A stretch of DNA of 64,000 nt from Cokeromyces recurvatus (GCF_025118155.1 NW_026251392.1:62001-126000); one strand, 5' to 3'; positions 45,885-57,379 are shown, numbered from the stretch's first letter. Program-made: numbers and translations. The notes: a model not told the origin generated them from the sequence alone.

Positions 45885-46655
45885 GAATTGGCTGCTCGTT
45901 TTAACATGCTTCTTGTAACCGATAATCAGCATAATGACTTGCAAATTAAGTATTTTGGTGGTGCATTATTAGATCAAATACTTAAAGAATGCACTCATTT
46001 TGATTACACCTTTACGATTATGGATACAGTATATTTAGCAATTTCAAAGATTATTTATGATATCCAGCGTGGTGTACTTTTATTGGAAATGGGGATGATC
46101 AAGCTTTTGGAACTATCTCTCAAAGAAGAAATAACCATTTACGAAAAAAAAGTTTTGAAAGGCATTGCTTGTATACTGAATTTTCTCCCAAAGAAAGAGA
46201 TTGATGTTGCAAAGCTTGGAGAGTCCGAGTTATGGAGTACTTATTATAGCCCTTTACTTACTTCAATACTCTCCGAAACTCAATGCATCATACTTTTGCG
46301 ATAGACGAACAAGGCAGCTGAAAACTACACTCCAAAAAGACCAGACGCAATTATCAGTGCAATAAGTAACGATCAAAACTTATGCCTTGGTTACGGCGAA
46401 TGTAAGCTTGGAAATGTTTCTAAAAAAGCATTGAATATGGATGTAGTAAAATTAGCAATACTTACGCAGCGCACCATAAATATCAACAACAAGCAAAATG
46501 TATTTTCATTCAGTATAGAAGGATTCAAAATTAATTTTTTTGTAACAAGTATAGAGAATGAACATATATACGTAATGAAGAAAGTGGGAGAGATCTTATT
46601 CCTTCGTTGTTTAGATGATTTACCTTCTTTTATTAATGTGATGGAATGTAAATAA
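45885..46655 (+). pseudogene. C-terminal part of an unknown protein with PD-(D/E)XK-like signature, one nonsense codon
   Basis: After an acceptor-like CATTACAG the frame reads LAARFNMLLVTDNQHNDLQI, KYFGGALLDQILKEC, ELSLKEEITIYEKKVLKGIA, then TAG at 46302-46304, and continues in the same frame as TNKAAENYTPKRPDAIISAI, GYGECKLGNVSKKALNMDVV, KLAILTQRTININNK, to VMECK and a stop at 46655. RPDAI...GYGECK fits the P-D...E-x-K pattern of PD-(D/E)XK nucleases, but this is only a pattern match. One stop and a missing N-terminus (perhaps at 43746) make it a pseudogene unless read through. Confidence 0.55.
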
Positions 46656-48196
46656 AAAATAAAAGAGAAAATAAAAGAAGAGAGAAAGAGAACAAAAGGA
46701 AGTATAGTTTGAGACTGTGTTTATTCAATGAAAAGAAAAATGAAATAAAAATAAGAATTAAAGGTTCTAAAGATTATTTTGTGTCTACACAACTGCTTGT
46801 ATTTATATTAATGAATCCTGAATCAAAGAAATAGAAATAATTATAAAAAAAAGGATAAATCATGAGGCAGTGTTAGTATTCAGATATACAATGTGTTGAT
46901 TCAAGCTATCGATTCATATAGATTATCTATTGCGTGTTATAATGATCTGATTGAGGATTTAAATAAAAACTTTATTGTTTGATCTGAGTATATGTTCCTG
47001 ATATCTTTTATGTTTTATTTTATTGAATCAAAGACGACCTGAATCCTTTGTCGAGGTTATAAAAATAAATATCTAGAAATGATACGATGCCTTATAATTG
47101 ATACACCTTGACGATTGGATGTCAATAAGTTTTATATTACTTACAAGATGTTATATTTAGCGTTTTATTTCATATCTAGGCTTATAGTTTATCTGTATTA
47201 TGTAATTCATCTATTATAATATTACTTATGATTATATACAGAGCTTGTTCTATAACAATTAGTATGAAAACGATAAATGACATATTACAGATCACCAAAT
47301 ACTTTTGGGAAGCGTGTAATACGAGTTTAGATGCTATTCAGGCCAGTTGGAAAAAAGAAATTCACTACGACGAATATCTTGATATCATTGCTACCAAGAA
47401 ACCAGCTGTGTTCTCCATCCCTGAGTAATCATTGATTCAGTTCTATTAATTAATAGAGTGTACATTTTATATTGATAAAAAAAATAAAAACATTATGATT
47501 TAAAAAAATAAGTAGACTGTGTTGTAAAAGAATCCCAGAGCATAAACCAGGAGGTATTGTATTTTTACTTGCATTCTAGGTAATACATGTTTTTTTTAAA
47601 AAAAAAAATAAAATAAAATAAACAAATCTGCTCTGTTAAATAATGATCAGCAATCAAATAATCTCGTTGCTCAAAACGACAATTATTGAAAGTGGCTGAG
47701 GGGAAATAGAATCTTCACTTACGATAAACGTTTGAAATAAAGTTCTTATGTGCGACAATTGAATTTGAGAAACCAACATTTATTTATTATTTTAAAAGCT
47801 ACAAATTGCACTGTAATATAAGATATTATAACGCTGCATTTAGAAAGAAAAATTGCCTCACTACAAGCCTATTATAATACTTTTTTTCTGCTTGTTGATG
47901 TTTTAAAAAAGAAGGTTATGGATTTAATAATAAAGATATAACATCATTGCTGTGACATATTTTTTTTCTTCTTTTCGTTTCTAACCAATTATATGTTTAT
48001 GCTTGGTATATGCCATGTTTGAAATACTACAATAGATAAAAAAAAATGTAAAACATGTCTACTCAATATGTGAGATAAGATTAATGTCTCGCTTAATATA
48101 ATAAAAGGAAAAAAAAAGCGTACAAACCATGTAAAAGCAAAAAGAGAGAGAGAGATAGAACGCTTTTTTTTTCTTTTTAATATTTTGTAAAGAAAA
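46656..48196. other. Spacer with an unassigned short ORF
   Basis: About 1.5 kb, AT-rich. A 66-codon ORF at 47228-47428 (containing SMKTINDILQITKYFWEACN and HYDEYLDIIATKKPAVFSIP) looks more protein-like than random and may be a gene fragment, but no family is recognised and no flanking exon was found. T(8)A(11)-type palindrome near 47590. Confidence 0.4.
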
Positions 48197-48795
48197 ATGA
48201 AGATCTTTGCTATCCTTACTTTGATTCTTTCATATTTTGTTGCTTTCATTTTGGGACAAGCACCTGTAAATGCAGGTGTTGCTATCAATATTCCAACTCT
48301 TAATGTAAGTTGTATCTTGAGTTTTAATAGTTTATTTATATTGTTTTACAGCAAACTGTCTATGCTGGCTCTAACTTAACCATTACTTGGTAAGTATGAT
48401 GGTAAGAATGATTCGTTAAAATAACTTTTTTAAAATTTTGTTTTGCTCTTTTTTTTTAAAAAAAAAAGGACTATTTTGGATGCAAATGCTACTACCATTA
48501 ATGCTATCAGTTTAATGGATGGCGACGCACTTAACTTGAATTGGGTTATTCATAATATTCTTACTAATGGCCCTATTCAAGTTTCTGATAGAAAGTATGT
48601 TTGGACTGTCCCTACCAATCTTACTACTCGTAATGACTGTAAGTTTAAAGTCAAAGCAACTAGTGACTACAGAAGAAATGATGAAATAACTTTTTATTTT
48701 GGTCTATGATAGATGTCATTGCCATGCGTGGAAATAATTCCTATTACACTTATTCGGATTATTTTACTATCATTAACGAAAATAACTCTTCTTAA
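48197..48795 (+). CDS. Secreted Kre9/Knh1-like cell-wall protein, no GPI tail
   Basis: Four exons (48197-48304, 48352-48389, 48469-48638, 48713-48795) give 132 residues. Signal peptide MKIFAILTLILSYFVAFILG, then VNAGVAINIPTLN, QTVYAGSNLTITWTI, AISLMDGDALNLNWVI, KYVWTVPTNLTTRNDY, VIAMRGNNSYYTYSDYFTII. The pattern AGSNLTITW...SLM.GD...W.VP...D...Y...F.I is the Kre9/Knh1 N-terminal domain seen in fungal wall proteins. It ends directly after the domain, without the Ser/Thr tail and hydrophobic end of its paralogue at 59466-60293. Exon structure (introns after TLN/SLG, in the TW codon and before the last beta strand) is the same in both, so they share ancestry. Confidence 0.82.
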
Positions 48796-48884
48796 GATGC
48801 ATATAATTGAATTTTATGTATGAATAAATAATGTTTATAAGAGAACTAGTTTTTATTGTTATTAAAAATCTCATATTTCCTCAT

Positions 48885-49801
48885 TCATGGTTGCATATCA
48901 GGATTCAAGTCTAGAATCCAGAATGGGTCTCCGTCTGCATCTTCAGCCTGTTTATTAATATGAATTTCTTCCATTTCTTCATTAGATGAAGCCTCACTGT
49001 CTGAGCTTTCAACTATATACAAAAAAAAAAAAAGAAAGAAAAAGGGCAATAAGTTAAAACAAAGCAATACTCTCTCTTTCACATATTATTATACATTTTT
49101 CTTCTGTTCGTTGTTGAGATGCGTTTTGCCAATAGAGTAATCCACGACGCATCCTCTCTTCATCAGGGTATGGTTTTTCAAAATCGACTTTAATATTAGT
49201 ATTATCAAAATTAGGTGGTGCCGAGGTATATTTTGATAATTTAGAAGCATAAGCTAATACGTCTGTAAATTGCACATTGGCTAATTATAAAAAAAACAAA
49301 CAAAAATACATTCAATTCACTTTTTTTTAACAATTTGAATATTTAGAAAACTCTTACAGTCTGTTGCATATTTCATTGCTTTTAATTCGGTTTTGGCTTT
49401 TTCTAAAGAGAGATCCAGCTCATCGCGTACAGATCCAAGTTTTTGAATAATTTCTAATAAAGCAATGTTATGTTGTTGAATTTCTTCTTGCACTTTAATT
49501 ATTTGTTGTTGACGAATTTGATGACTTTCGACTAGATCCAAATTAATGTTAATTTTCGAAAAAAAAACGTCAGGAAATATTTTATTATTATTATTCTATA
49601 TTTTGTTGCATTACTATGCTTAACAGCCTCTTGTAATTTCTTGTCAATAATTGCCATCTGTTCCACGATCTGTTTTGGACTATTCGATTTATCTATAGTG
49701 GCATTTTCGGCTATTGCTGATAAAGATAAAAAATATTTCCTCACATTATCTGAAAATTCTGTTATATATTCACGGACTTGATCACGTAAAGACGATTCCA
49801 T
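48885..49801 (-). CDS. MED4: Mediator complex subunit 4
   Basis: Minus-strand gene of about four exons. MESSLRDQVREYITEFSDNV, then a coiled coil (AIIDKKLQEAVKH, HQIRQQQIIKVQEEIQQHNI, LEKAKTELKAMKYA), then the MED4 signature VLAYASKLSKYTSAPPNFD, KPYPDEERMRRGLLYW, and an acidic Ser/Glu tail (ESSDSEASSNEEMEE) ending LDLNPDMQP. This matches human MED4 YAHRISASNAVCAP...RRPYPTDLEMRSGLL. Family knowledge: middle module of Mediator at Pol II promoters. The start codon 49801 is the first ATG before the coiled coil; the gene is divergent to the FRA10AC1 homologue with 161 bp between ATGs. Confidence 0.85.
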
Positions 49802-49962
49802 TATATCCAAGTAAAAAAAAAAATGCAATACAAGATCTACATCTGTAGTCGTTTTGTTGAAATATAAAATATATGTCCTGAGTTTAAATGTTCTTTTGTT
49901 TAGCCTTTTTTTTATAAATATTTGTGTATACATTTTTTTTTTTCAAATTATCTATAACAGCA
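49802..49962. promoter_or_regulatory. Short divergent promoter region MED4 / FRA10AC1
   Basis: 161 bp separate the two start codons, so both core promoters and 5' UTRs must fit here or overlap. The segment is AT-rich with an A11 and a T11 tract; no TATA box is obvious. Inference from layout only. Confidence 0.5.
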
Positions 49963-50898
49963 ATGTCAGAAAAGAAGTCTAAAGATGATAGTCTAGTAAC
50001 GTAAATTATTTTATTCAACAGAAAAAAAGAAAAAGCTAATTAGAGTGATTAAATTTTAATTTGTAGCTTATTCGACATCGACAACTCATGAAAGAGTATT
50101 TGAAACAAAAACAAGAAAAACCAAAACCTTATATTCCTCCAGTGTATAGAACAGAAAAAGATATTATCGAAGAAAATCACAAGTAGGAAAATAAATAATG
50201 AGCACTATTCACCTGTTGGAAAATATTTATAAATTATCATCTATTTATTTATTTATTTTTTTAGATTTATAAGATCAGAACTTGATGATCAAGGAAATCT
50301 AACTTGGGAACAACGAGTTGCCAAAAAGTATTATGATGCATTATTTAAAGAATACGCAATATGTGAATTAAAGTATTATAAGGAGGGACGAATAGCTCTT
50401 CGATGGAGAACGGAAAAGGAAGTTGTAGTTGGGAAGGGACAGTTTATTTGTGCCTCTACTCGTTGTGATCAAACGCAGTCACTAAAAAGCTGGGAAGTCA
50501 ACTTTGGTTACATTGAAGAGGGTGAAAAGAAAAATGAACTTGTTAAAGTTCGACTCTGTCCTGAATGTTCCGACAAATTGAATTACAAGACAAAACGAAG
50601 ACTAGCTAAAAGAAGAAAAGAGAAGGAGCATGTGGAACAAGAAAAGAAAAAAAGAAGAAAAACGCATGCAAAAAGTGAAAATATTAATGAATCAGATCAA
50701 GGTAAACAATACATAAATAAACAAGTATTAGCTAAATCTGAGCTTTTTTTTTTTTTTATAGAAAAAGATGATGCAGAAGTACACAAGGGGCTTAGGTTGC
50801 AAAGTGAATCCTCTATTTGGAGTAAACCTGTTGAAAATAAGCAAGAAAAATCAAGGGAGCAAGAATTTGAAGATTATTTTGCTGATCTATTACAGTAA
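49963..50898 (+). CDS. FRA10AC1-type nuclear (spliceosome-associated) protein
   Basis: Exon 1 starts MSEKKSKDDSL (ATG 49963) and ends at CTA before GTAACG; then LIRHRQLMKEYLKQKQEKPK, YIPPVYRTEKDIIEE, the core ELDDQGNLTWEQRVAKKYYD, LFKEYAICELKYYKEGRIAL, RWRTEKEVVVGKGQFICAST, CDQTQSLKSWEVNFGYIEEG, VKVRLCPECSDKLNYK. The CxxxxCD...WEVNFGY...VRLCPEC arrangement matches the zinc-binding FRA10AC1 domain throughout. A basic tail and a second acidic end (EQEFEDYFADLLQ), also conserved in human FRA10AC1, follow after a short intron with a T13 run near 50744-50756. Family knowledge: associated with spliceosomes; exact role is still debated. Confidence 0.88.
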
Positions 50899-51080
50899 CG
50901 AAAATAAAAATAAAAATAAAAAAAGAACAATGCACATTAATAAATAGAAATTAAAAATAAAATAAAATAAAGTGTTCAAATATCTTCTTCTTCTTCTTCT
51001 TCCTTTTCTCCTTTTATTACAATACATCATGTTTTTATTACTAGGTAGAAGGAGAGAATTACAAATAACATGAGTCAATT

Positions 51081-53163
51081 ATGACAACTAATATATTCAC
51101 TCTTTTAGCTTTCTTACTACTATTTTTATTACTACCTGGGACACTTCAATTTGATCTTATTAATTATAATATTATTCTGTCTGCTCCTTCTAATTCCTCT
51201 GTCTTTGTTATCGTTGATGACGTGACTTATCCTCTTTATTTTGACACTACAAGTTCTCTTGTCTTTCGTGGAGAAGCCCCTATTGCTAAATATCGTTATA
51301 AATATGGTTATACTGATCATTCTAATCTTATCTCTGTCTCTGAGCACTTTCATCGTTCACCTCTTTCTAATGTTACAACTACCCCTAATCATTTCTTTAA
51401 TAGAGAGAATGACGTTTATAACTTGGACCATTTGCTTCAATATGTTAGCTCTTCATTATCAAGACCTAATCTTCATATTCTAGAGCAAATCCCTACTATT
51501 CATCTCCAAGGCGACCAAAAAGCTATTGACACTATGCACAATAATCAATTAGGTGATGGTGCCTCTGTTAAAATGAAAATTTCTTATATAAGGTTTGTAA
51601 TCCGAATTTTTATTTTTCTTTTTAATGTTATATTAACTTGTTTTTGTTATCATTCACGATGACATGCATATAGCTTACATGATACTCATAACTTTAATGA
51701 TGTTTCTGTGACATTAGCTGGTCGTAGTTCTCGTTGGGTTCCTAAATTATCTTATAAATTAAAATTAAAAAAGAATGATAATTTATTTGGTTATAGACAC
51801 CTCAAGTTACGCGCTTTGTCTCATGATCCTTCATACATACGTGAATGTATTGCTTATTATATCCTTAAAGCTGCTGGTATTGTTACAACTGGTTTTTCCT
51901 ATATTCGGTAAATAAATGATCATAAGAAGTCCTCCTCCTCCCCTTACCTTCATTAAATGCGTGTATATATCTAATATTTATATATATATATATTTAAAAA
52001 AAAATGATATAGTGTTTTTATTAATAATACACCTATTGGTTTATTCGGTATTATTGAAACATTTCAGGATCCCTGGGTAGCTGTCACTTTTGGTAATGGT
52101 TCTGCAAATTATATTTCTGGCTTTATGTATCAAGGCACTGGCTTTGCAATTGATTCTAATAATGAAGTGTTTATCTCTGACTTGAGATATGAAGGTACTA
52201 ATCTTACAAAATACATCATTGGACAATATAAGGTTAAGACAGCTCCCTTTTCTCGTAAAGATCTAATTGTCTATGAAGGCTTACAGAACTTTACCAAATT
52301 TGTTAATGAGTCTACTGTATTAAACAGAACATTGGCAGAATGGGAAAATTTACTAAATGTAGATAATTTTCTTAAAGCGTAAGTTTGTTGATATGGCAAC
52401 AATATATTTATATAGCTAAAACTATAAATACATGTATATGACTCCTCTTGTTTATTAAAATAGGATGGCTGTTGAAGATCTCCTTGGCTTATCTGATGGT
52501 TATATGACCATGGCTGACAATTATTATTTGTATCAAGATCTAACGACAGGACGTTATACATACATACCAGCTGATCTTGATACATCAATGGGCATTTGTC
52601 TGTACAACATAAGTCTGATGACAAGTGGGAACATGACTGACCATCCTGGACTTACTACTCGACCCCTGACAAAGAAACTATTGTCTTACAAGGAATACAT
52701 GGCAGCTTATGAAAGCAAATTGTATCAGTTTGCTCAAGACCTCGTGAATCCTGCTGTCCTCTTCCCCTTTATTGACAGTATTGTCAACATGATTCGCCTA
52801 GATGTCGAGTGGGACCTCTCGTTGAAAAGAATGGGTAATCGAACATTACCTACTTCTCAAGACGGCTTCAACACGTCCCTTATTTTGTCCAAGATGTTGC
52901 CTGGTTTCCAAATGATAGATTGGAAAACTATTTCCAATCTGTCATTCGATCAAGCCCTTGAAGGCCCTTCCTCTCCAGCAACCAACAATGAAAGTGTAAA
53001 AACTTTCATTTCCAAGAAATATGCTGCCATCATGAAAGCATATAAAAAGTCGTCGTCCCCTCCTTTGTCCGCTGCAACTAGTAATAGTGCAGCATCATAT
53101 GATAAAAATTATTTATATTTATCATCTTTGATGATTGCTTTCGTTTTTTTTAAAAAAAAATAA
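51081..53163 (+). CDS. CotH-family secreted/surface protein (kinase-like fold)
   Basis: Four exons (51081-51592, 51674-51907, 52013-52378, 52464-53163), about 603 residues. Signal peptide MTTNIFTLLAFLLLFLLLPG. An N-terminal beta domain follows (NSSVFVIVDDVTYPLYFDTT), then the CotH domain: QIPTIHLQGDQKAIDTMHNN, VTLAGRSSRWVPKLSYKLKL, LKLRALSHDPSYIRECIAYY, FINNTPIGLFGIIETFQDPW, AMAVEDLLGLSDGYMTMADN and YIPADLDTSMGI. The D...N...DLD arrangement in the last two blocks corresponds to the nucleotide/metal-binding part of CotH kinases. Many N-glycosylation sequons. The tail is Ser/Ala-rich with a hydrophobic stretch (YLYLSSLMIAFVFF) ending KKK, GPI-like but with an unusual charged end. Family knowledge: CotH proteins of Mucorales coat spores and some act as host-cell invasins. 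Confidence 0.88.
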
Positions 53164-53733
53164 ATAAAAAAAAATAAATATAAATAATCTTATTAAATAT
53201 TTTATTGTTAGGCATATTGTTGTTGTCATAACTTTAAAATAAAAAACGATGTTACAGAAGTACGATATTGAACGAACTCAAATTTGTAAATATTATGAAG
53301 TTCTATATATGTTTCGAAAAAAAAATATAATAAGCTTGCAAATATCACAGTTATAAAAATCGTGCCCATTTATTTTATTGCTAAAAAAGTACTATGTTTT
53401 ATAAGTGCATATTTATATATATATGTATAAATATATGTATATTGTGAAAGTAAGGAAGGGGAAAAAAGCGATATTTGATATGTTATAGACCAACATTATG
53501 TGTTCATTCGCTTTACATATAAAGACTAAATCATTACTTTTAATTAAAAAAAAACGGGATAATAATACAACTCTTCTATAAACCTTGATTTATATTTTAT
53601 ATGATATATTGCGTTGCCTAAAGCTCTCCTTTTTTTTTAGATTATGAAAACGAGCTATGACCTCAATTCATAATATTATAATTCTGAGTTGAAACGTATG
53701 TCATTCAAATGGTTTCAGTTCGACCCAACAAGA

Positions 53734-53769
<36 letters not shown>

Positions 53770-53830
53770 AGTGACTTCTATTGTATAATAAATGATTGAT
53801 TTTCAAAAATTAGTGTTGTATCTGTGGTGG

Positions 53831-53861
<31 letters not shown>

Positions 53862-54136
53862 AAAGAAAGAAAAAGAAAGAAAAAGAACAGACAAAAGGTT
53901 TGGATTTACTTCTTGTCTGTTAAAATGGATCAAGGCTTTATTCTTTTTATGAGTTGTTGAGAAAAAGAAAAGACGTTTATATGCATACAATCAGGTAGAT
54001 CTGATATAAATTTGTAGATCTCATTATTAGCAAGCAAACTTCAGATAGATAAAAAGTTGGTCAAGTATGTATATCCCTGGTAGGAGCAAAATGTAAGTTT
54101 TACTACTTATTCTTAAACATTGCCGCGGATATAGTG

Positions 54137-54167
<31 letters not shown>

Positions 54168-54224
54168 GACGCTTATAAAAAGCAGTTTTTTTTTTTTTTT
54201 CCAAATCAGCAATTCATATTATTA
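53164..54224. other. Spacer between CotH paralogues
   Basis: About 1.06 kb with three long homopolymers: A29 near 53739-53767, A29 near 53831-53859 and T28 near 54139-54167. No gene or CotH remnant is visible between the two paralogues. Confidence 0.55.
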
Positions 54225-56258
54225 ATGATTCTTAAAAGAATAGGTAAAAAAAAAAAACAATTGTTATCTGCAAATATGAAGGTTTATTTATTTTAATAAC
54301 AACCAATTATAGGCTTATCTGCATTGTTTGTTGCATTAGCTGCTGCGCAACAGCAAAACATTACATACAATGTTATTACTTCGCCAGCTGCAAATGATAT
54401 GTCAGTTTTCGTCGTTGTTGATAATGTAACTTATCCCCTCTCTACTAATTCATCTGAAAGTCTTTTGTATTCAGGTAAAGCTCCTATTGCAGCACATGGA
54501 TATTACTATGCTATTATGGATAATACTACAATGAATGCAACTGAAGCTTTTATACGTTCTCCTACTCATGACAATACTGTAAACGAATTCTTTAATCGTT
54601 CATCTAACGTTTATTCACTCACTACCTTGCCTCAACTTTATGAGCCTTTGCATGAGATTGACAGACTTGATTCACCTTTACATATTCTTAATCAAATACC
54701 TACTATACACCTTTGGGGTAATGAAAGTGCTATTGACAACATGCATGAAAGACAGACTGAGGATATTACTATTCGTTTAAATATGACTTATTACAGGTAA
54801 ATACTAATTATGTGTAAATTTTACCAACATATTTAAACTATTGATCTTTCTTTCTCTCTCTTTTTTTTTTCTTTCTTTTTACATTAAAATAGCTTAAATG
54901 ACACTCAGACATTTAAAGATGTAAAAGTATCTTTAGCTGGTCGTAGTTCCCGTTTTGCTCCTAAACTTTCATACAGTTTGAAGATGCCTAAAAAAGATAA
55001 ACAAAGCCTTTATGGTTATAAAAACCTTAAATTGCGTGCTTCTGCTTATGATCCTTCTTATATTCGTGAATGCATTGCCTATTCTACTTTGAATGCTGTT
55101 GGTATACCTGCTAGTGGCTACTCTTATGTTCGGTAATTTCTAATTTTTTTTTAAAAAAAATGTAATTATAACCTCCTTTTTTTTTAAAAAAAAAAAAAAA
55201 AATAGTTTATTTATCAATAAGAGACCTATTGGTCTTTATGGTTTAATTGAAACTTTCCAAGATCCTTGGCTTGCAAATGAATTTGATCATGGCAATCCAC
55301 ATTATAAGCCTGGTGTTTTGTATCAAGGCCAAGCACTTGCTATGAATGAGAGTATACCTCTTTTTTCTGATTTGAGCTATTATGAAAACAGAACATGGTA
55401 TACTATGGGTCAATACAAAATTAAGGCTGGTATTCAGGGAGATGAAACCTCAAAGGATTATAAAGATTTACAAGAGTTTACAAAATTCATTGATAGCGCA
55501 AATAAAAGTACAACTACTAAAGAATGGGAAAAGCATATAAATACTGTAGGATTTATCAGAGCGTAAGTATAGATATATATCTATAAATACATATAAAAGA
55601 GATATAGTTAAAAGTTGGTTTCTAATGAGGTTTAAATATATTCATATATAGTATGGCTATTGAAAATCTTCTTGGTTTCTCCGATGCGTATATGACACTT
55701 GCAGATAACTTTTATGTTTATAGCAACCCTAAGGAAGATGGTAAAATGACCTATATTCCTGCTGATCTAGACACAACCATCGGTATATCTCTTTTCGATA
55801 AGAGATTAATGCTTAGTGGAAATTATAGTGAACATCCTGGCTTCCATATCCGTCCTTTAACAAAAAAGCTCTTTGCTAATGATCATCTACTAAACTCCTT
55901 GCAATACACTATGTATAACTTAACTCGATCCCTCATTAATCCCAATGTCATGTTTCCTTTTATTGATAGTGTTGTTAACATGATTCATCCTGATGTTGAA
56001 TGGGATCAATCCTTACCTCGTGTTGCTAAAGCCATAAAATTCCCTTTCTCTGTCCTCAATTCTACTGACAGAATGAATACAACCATGAATTTCATCCCCT
56101 CAGGATTTACCTTTAACTTTACAAGTCTTTCTCAAACATTCGATCAGGCTATTAATGACTCTATCGACTCTACTGTATTGTCAAGTGTTAAGGGATTTAT
56201 CTCTCAAAAGAGTTCTAATATTCTTGAATTTTATAAGAGCTACAGTTTTATTATATAA
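54225..56258 (+). CDS. CotH-family secreted protein, paralogue of 51081-53163
   Basis: Five exons (54225-54243, 54313-54796, 54893-55132, 55206-55562, 55652-56258). The 19-nt first exon MILKRIG joins LSALFVALAAAQQQNITYNV to form the signal peptide; starting at the later ATG near 54276 does not keep frame. CotH blocks run in the same order as the neighbour: VFVVVDNVTYPL, QIPTIHLWGNESAIDNMHER, VSLAGRSSRFAPKLSYSLKM, LKLRASAYDPSYIRECIAYS, NKRPIGLYGLIETFQDPW, AMAIENLLGFSDAYMTLADN, YIPADLDTTIGIS, with introns at the same places. It differs at the C-terminus: it ends KGFISQKSSNILEFYKSYSF then II, with no Ser/Thr-rich stalk or GPI-type tail, so it is probably secreted free. Confidence 0.87.
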
Positions 56259-56333
56259 AAAAAAAGCATTTTGTACATATGATATATTATTAAAGATACT
56301 TTACCTCTTTAGACTTTTATTATTATACATTAA

Positions 56334-56364
<31 letters not shown>

Positions 56365-56756
56365 TAAAAAAAAAAAAAAGTATGCCTAGAACAGGACCAG
56401 AAGGAAAGCCATATGTTATTAAAAACCATCTTATGTTTAAATAGCAACTTACCTGTTTCTCAGGTTGATAGTTTCCGAATGTATAAGTAACTAATTAAAT
56501 TAAAAGTAGGTGCTAACAGTAAGAAAGCACGCTGATAAATTGTTTATAATTTATGAACGAAAGAGAAAGCTCTTCTAATGAATTTTATTGTTAAATAAGT
56601 TTCAACATCTCTCTTAGGGGGGGTATTATGAGATAGACATGTTATGGTGAATACTTGAGAGATTACTTGCTTAAATAATTAACGTCTTGTTGTCATTTTG
56701 AGTAATTTTATATTGCTCAATTTTTTATTTATTTATTTATTTATTATTATTATTGT

Positions 56757-56794
<38 letters not shown>

Positions 56795-57165
56795 AGCAAT
56801 AGAACAAGAATGTTAATATAATGTTTATAAAGAAATCGGGAGAAAAAGAAAAGATGCCTTAGGAGAAAGTTGCGATAAATTGGACACATGAAGGAAAAAA
56901 AAACGAAAGCAAAGGCCAATATTAGACTTAATTCTGGTATTCTATATTTAAATTTATTTATGATAAAATCACAATAGAATATGTAATTGCAAAGTATCCA
57001 TTCTTCGTCAAATTAAGTTAGGCCTGCACGATCCTCCAAACTTTAAATGGCAATACGTTGAATGTAAGCTTAGTATGGGTTAACCGGTTAAGGCCAAATG
57101 TTTCTCAATGATGTATATACTGATGATATAATACCTGTTCAACCGATTTTTGTAGGAGGAACAAA
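56259..57165. other. Gene-poor spacer
   Basis: About 900 bp with (AATA)n, (AAT)n and T33-type tracts near 56335-56375 and 56706-56792. No gene supported. A 20-codon ATG ORF at about 56382 (MPRTGPEGKPYVIKNHLMFK) looks protein-like but is isolated. Confidence 0.45.
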
Positions 57166-57379
57166 GAAAAACTAGCGATAGATGCTGTTAAACTTAAATT
57201 GGAAGACTTCCAATTTCTAGAAAGCCAAGGGTTTTCTAGACCGTGTATGGTTGATCCGGGGGGGGAGAAAAGATGCTTTTCTATCTTATCATGATGACGA
57301 TAGAATCAAAAAGCTTTTAACAAAAGAATATTATCATTCTTCTGGTTCCATCAATAAAATGAGAGAAAAAAAAAGATGA
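57166..57379 (+). pseudogene. Transposon-type protein fossil, possibly TnpB/Fanzor-like
   Basis: Frame 57166-57257 reads EKLAIDAVKLKLEDFQFLES then GFSRPCMVDPG; after a G8 run (57258-57265) the frame must shift by one to continue RKDAFLSYHDDDRIKKLLTK, EYYHSSGSINKMREKK and a stop. VDPGRKD followed by a L(T)xxEYY block resembles the RuvC-I region of TnpB/Fanzor-type proteins found in many fungal genomes. This is a recollection of family pattern without a database match, so the assignment is tentative; that it is a broken coding sequence is firmer. Confidence 0.4.

Noticed and set aside
46338..46440. Calling the RPDAI...GYGECK segment a proven nuclease
   Set aside because: Only a short motif pattern supports it and the gene is broken; kept as an inference.
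47228..47428. A 66-codon ORF as a gene
   Set aside because: Looks protein-like but no family, start context or exon partner could be supported.
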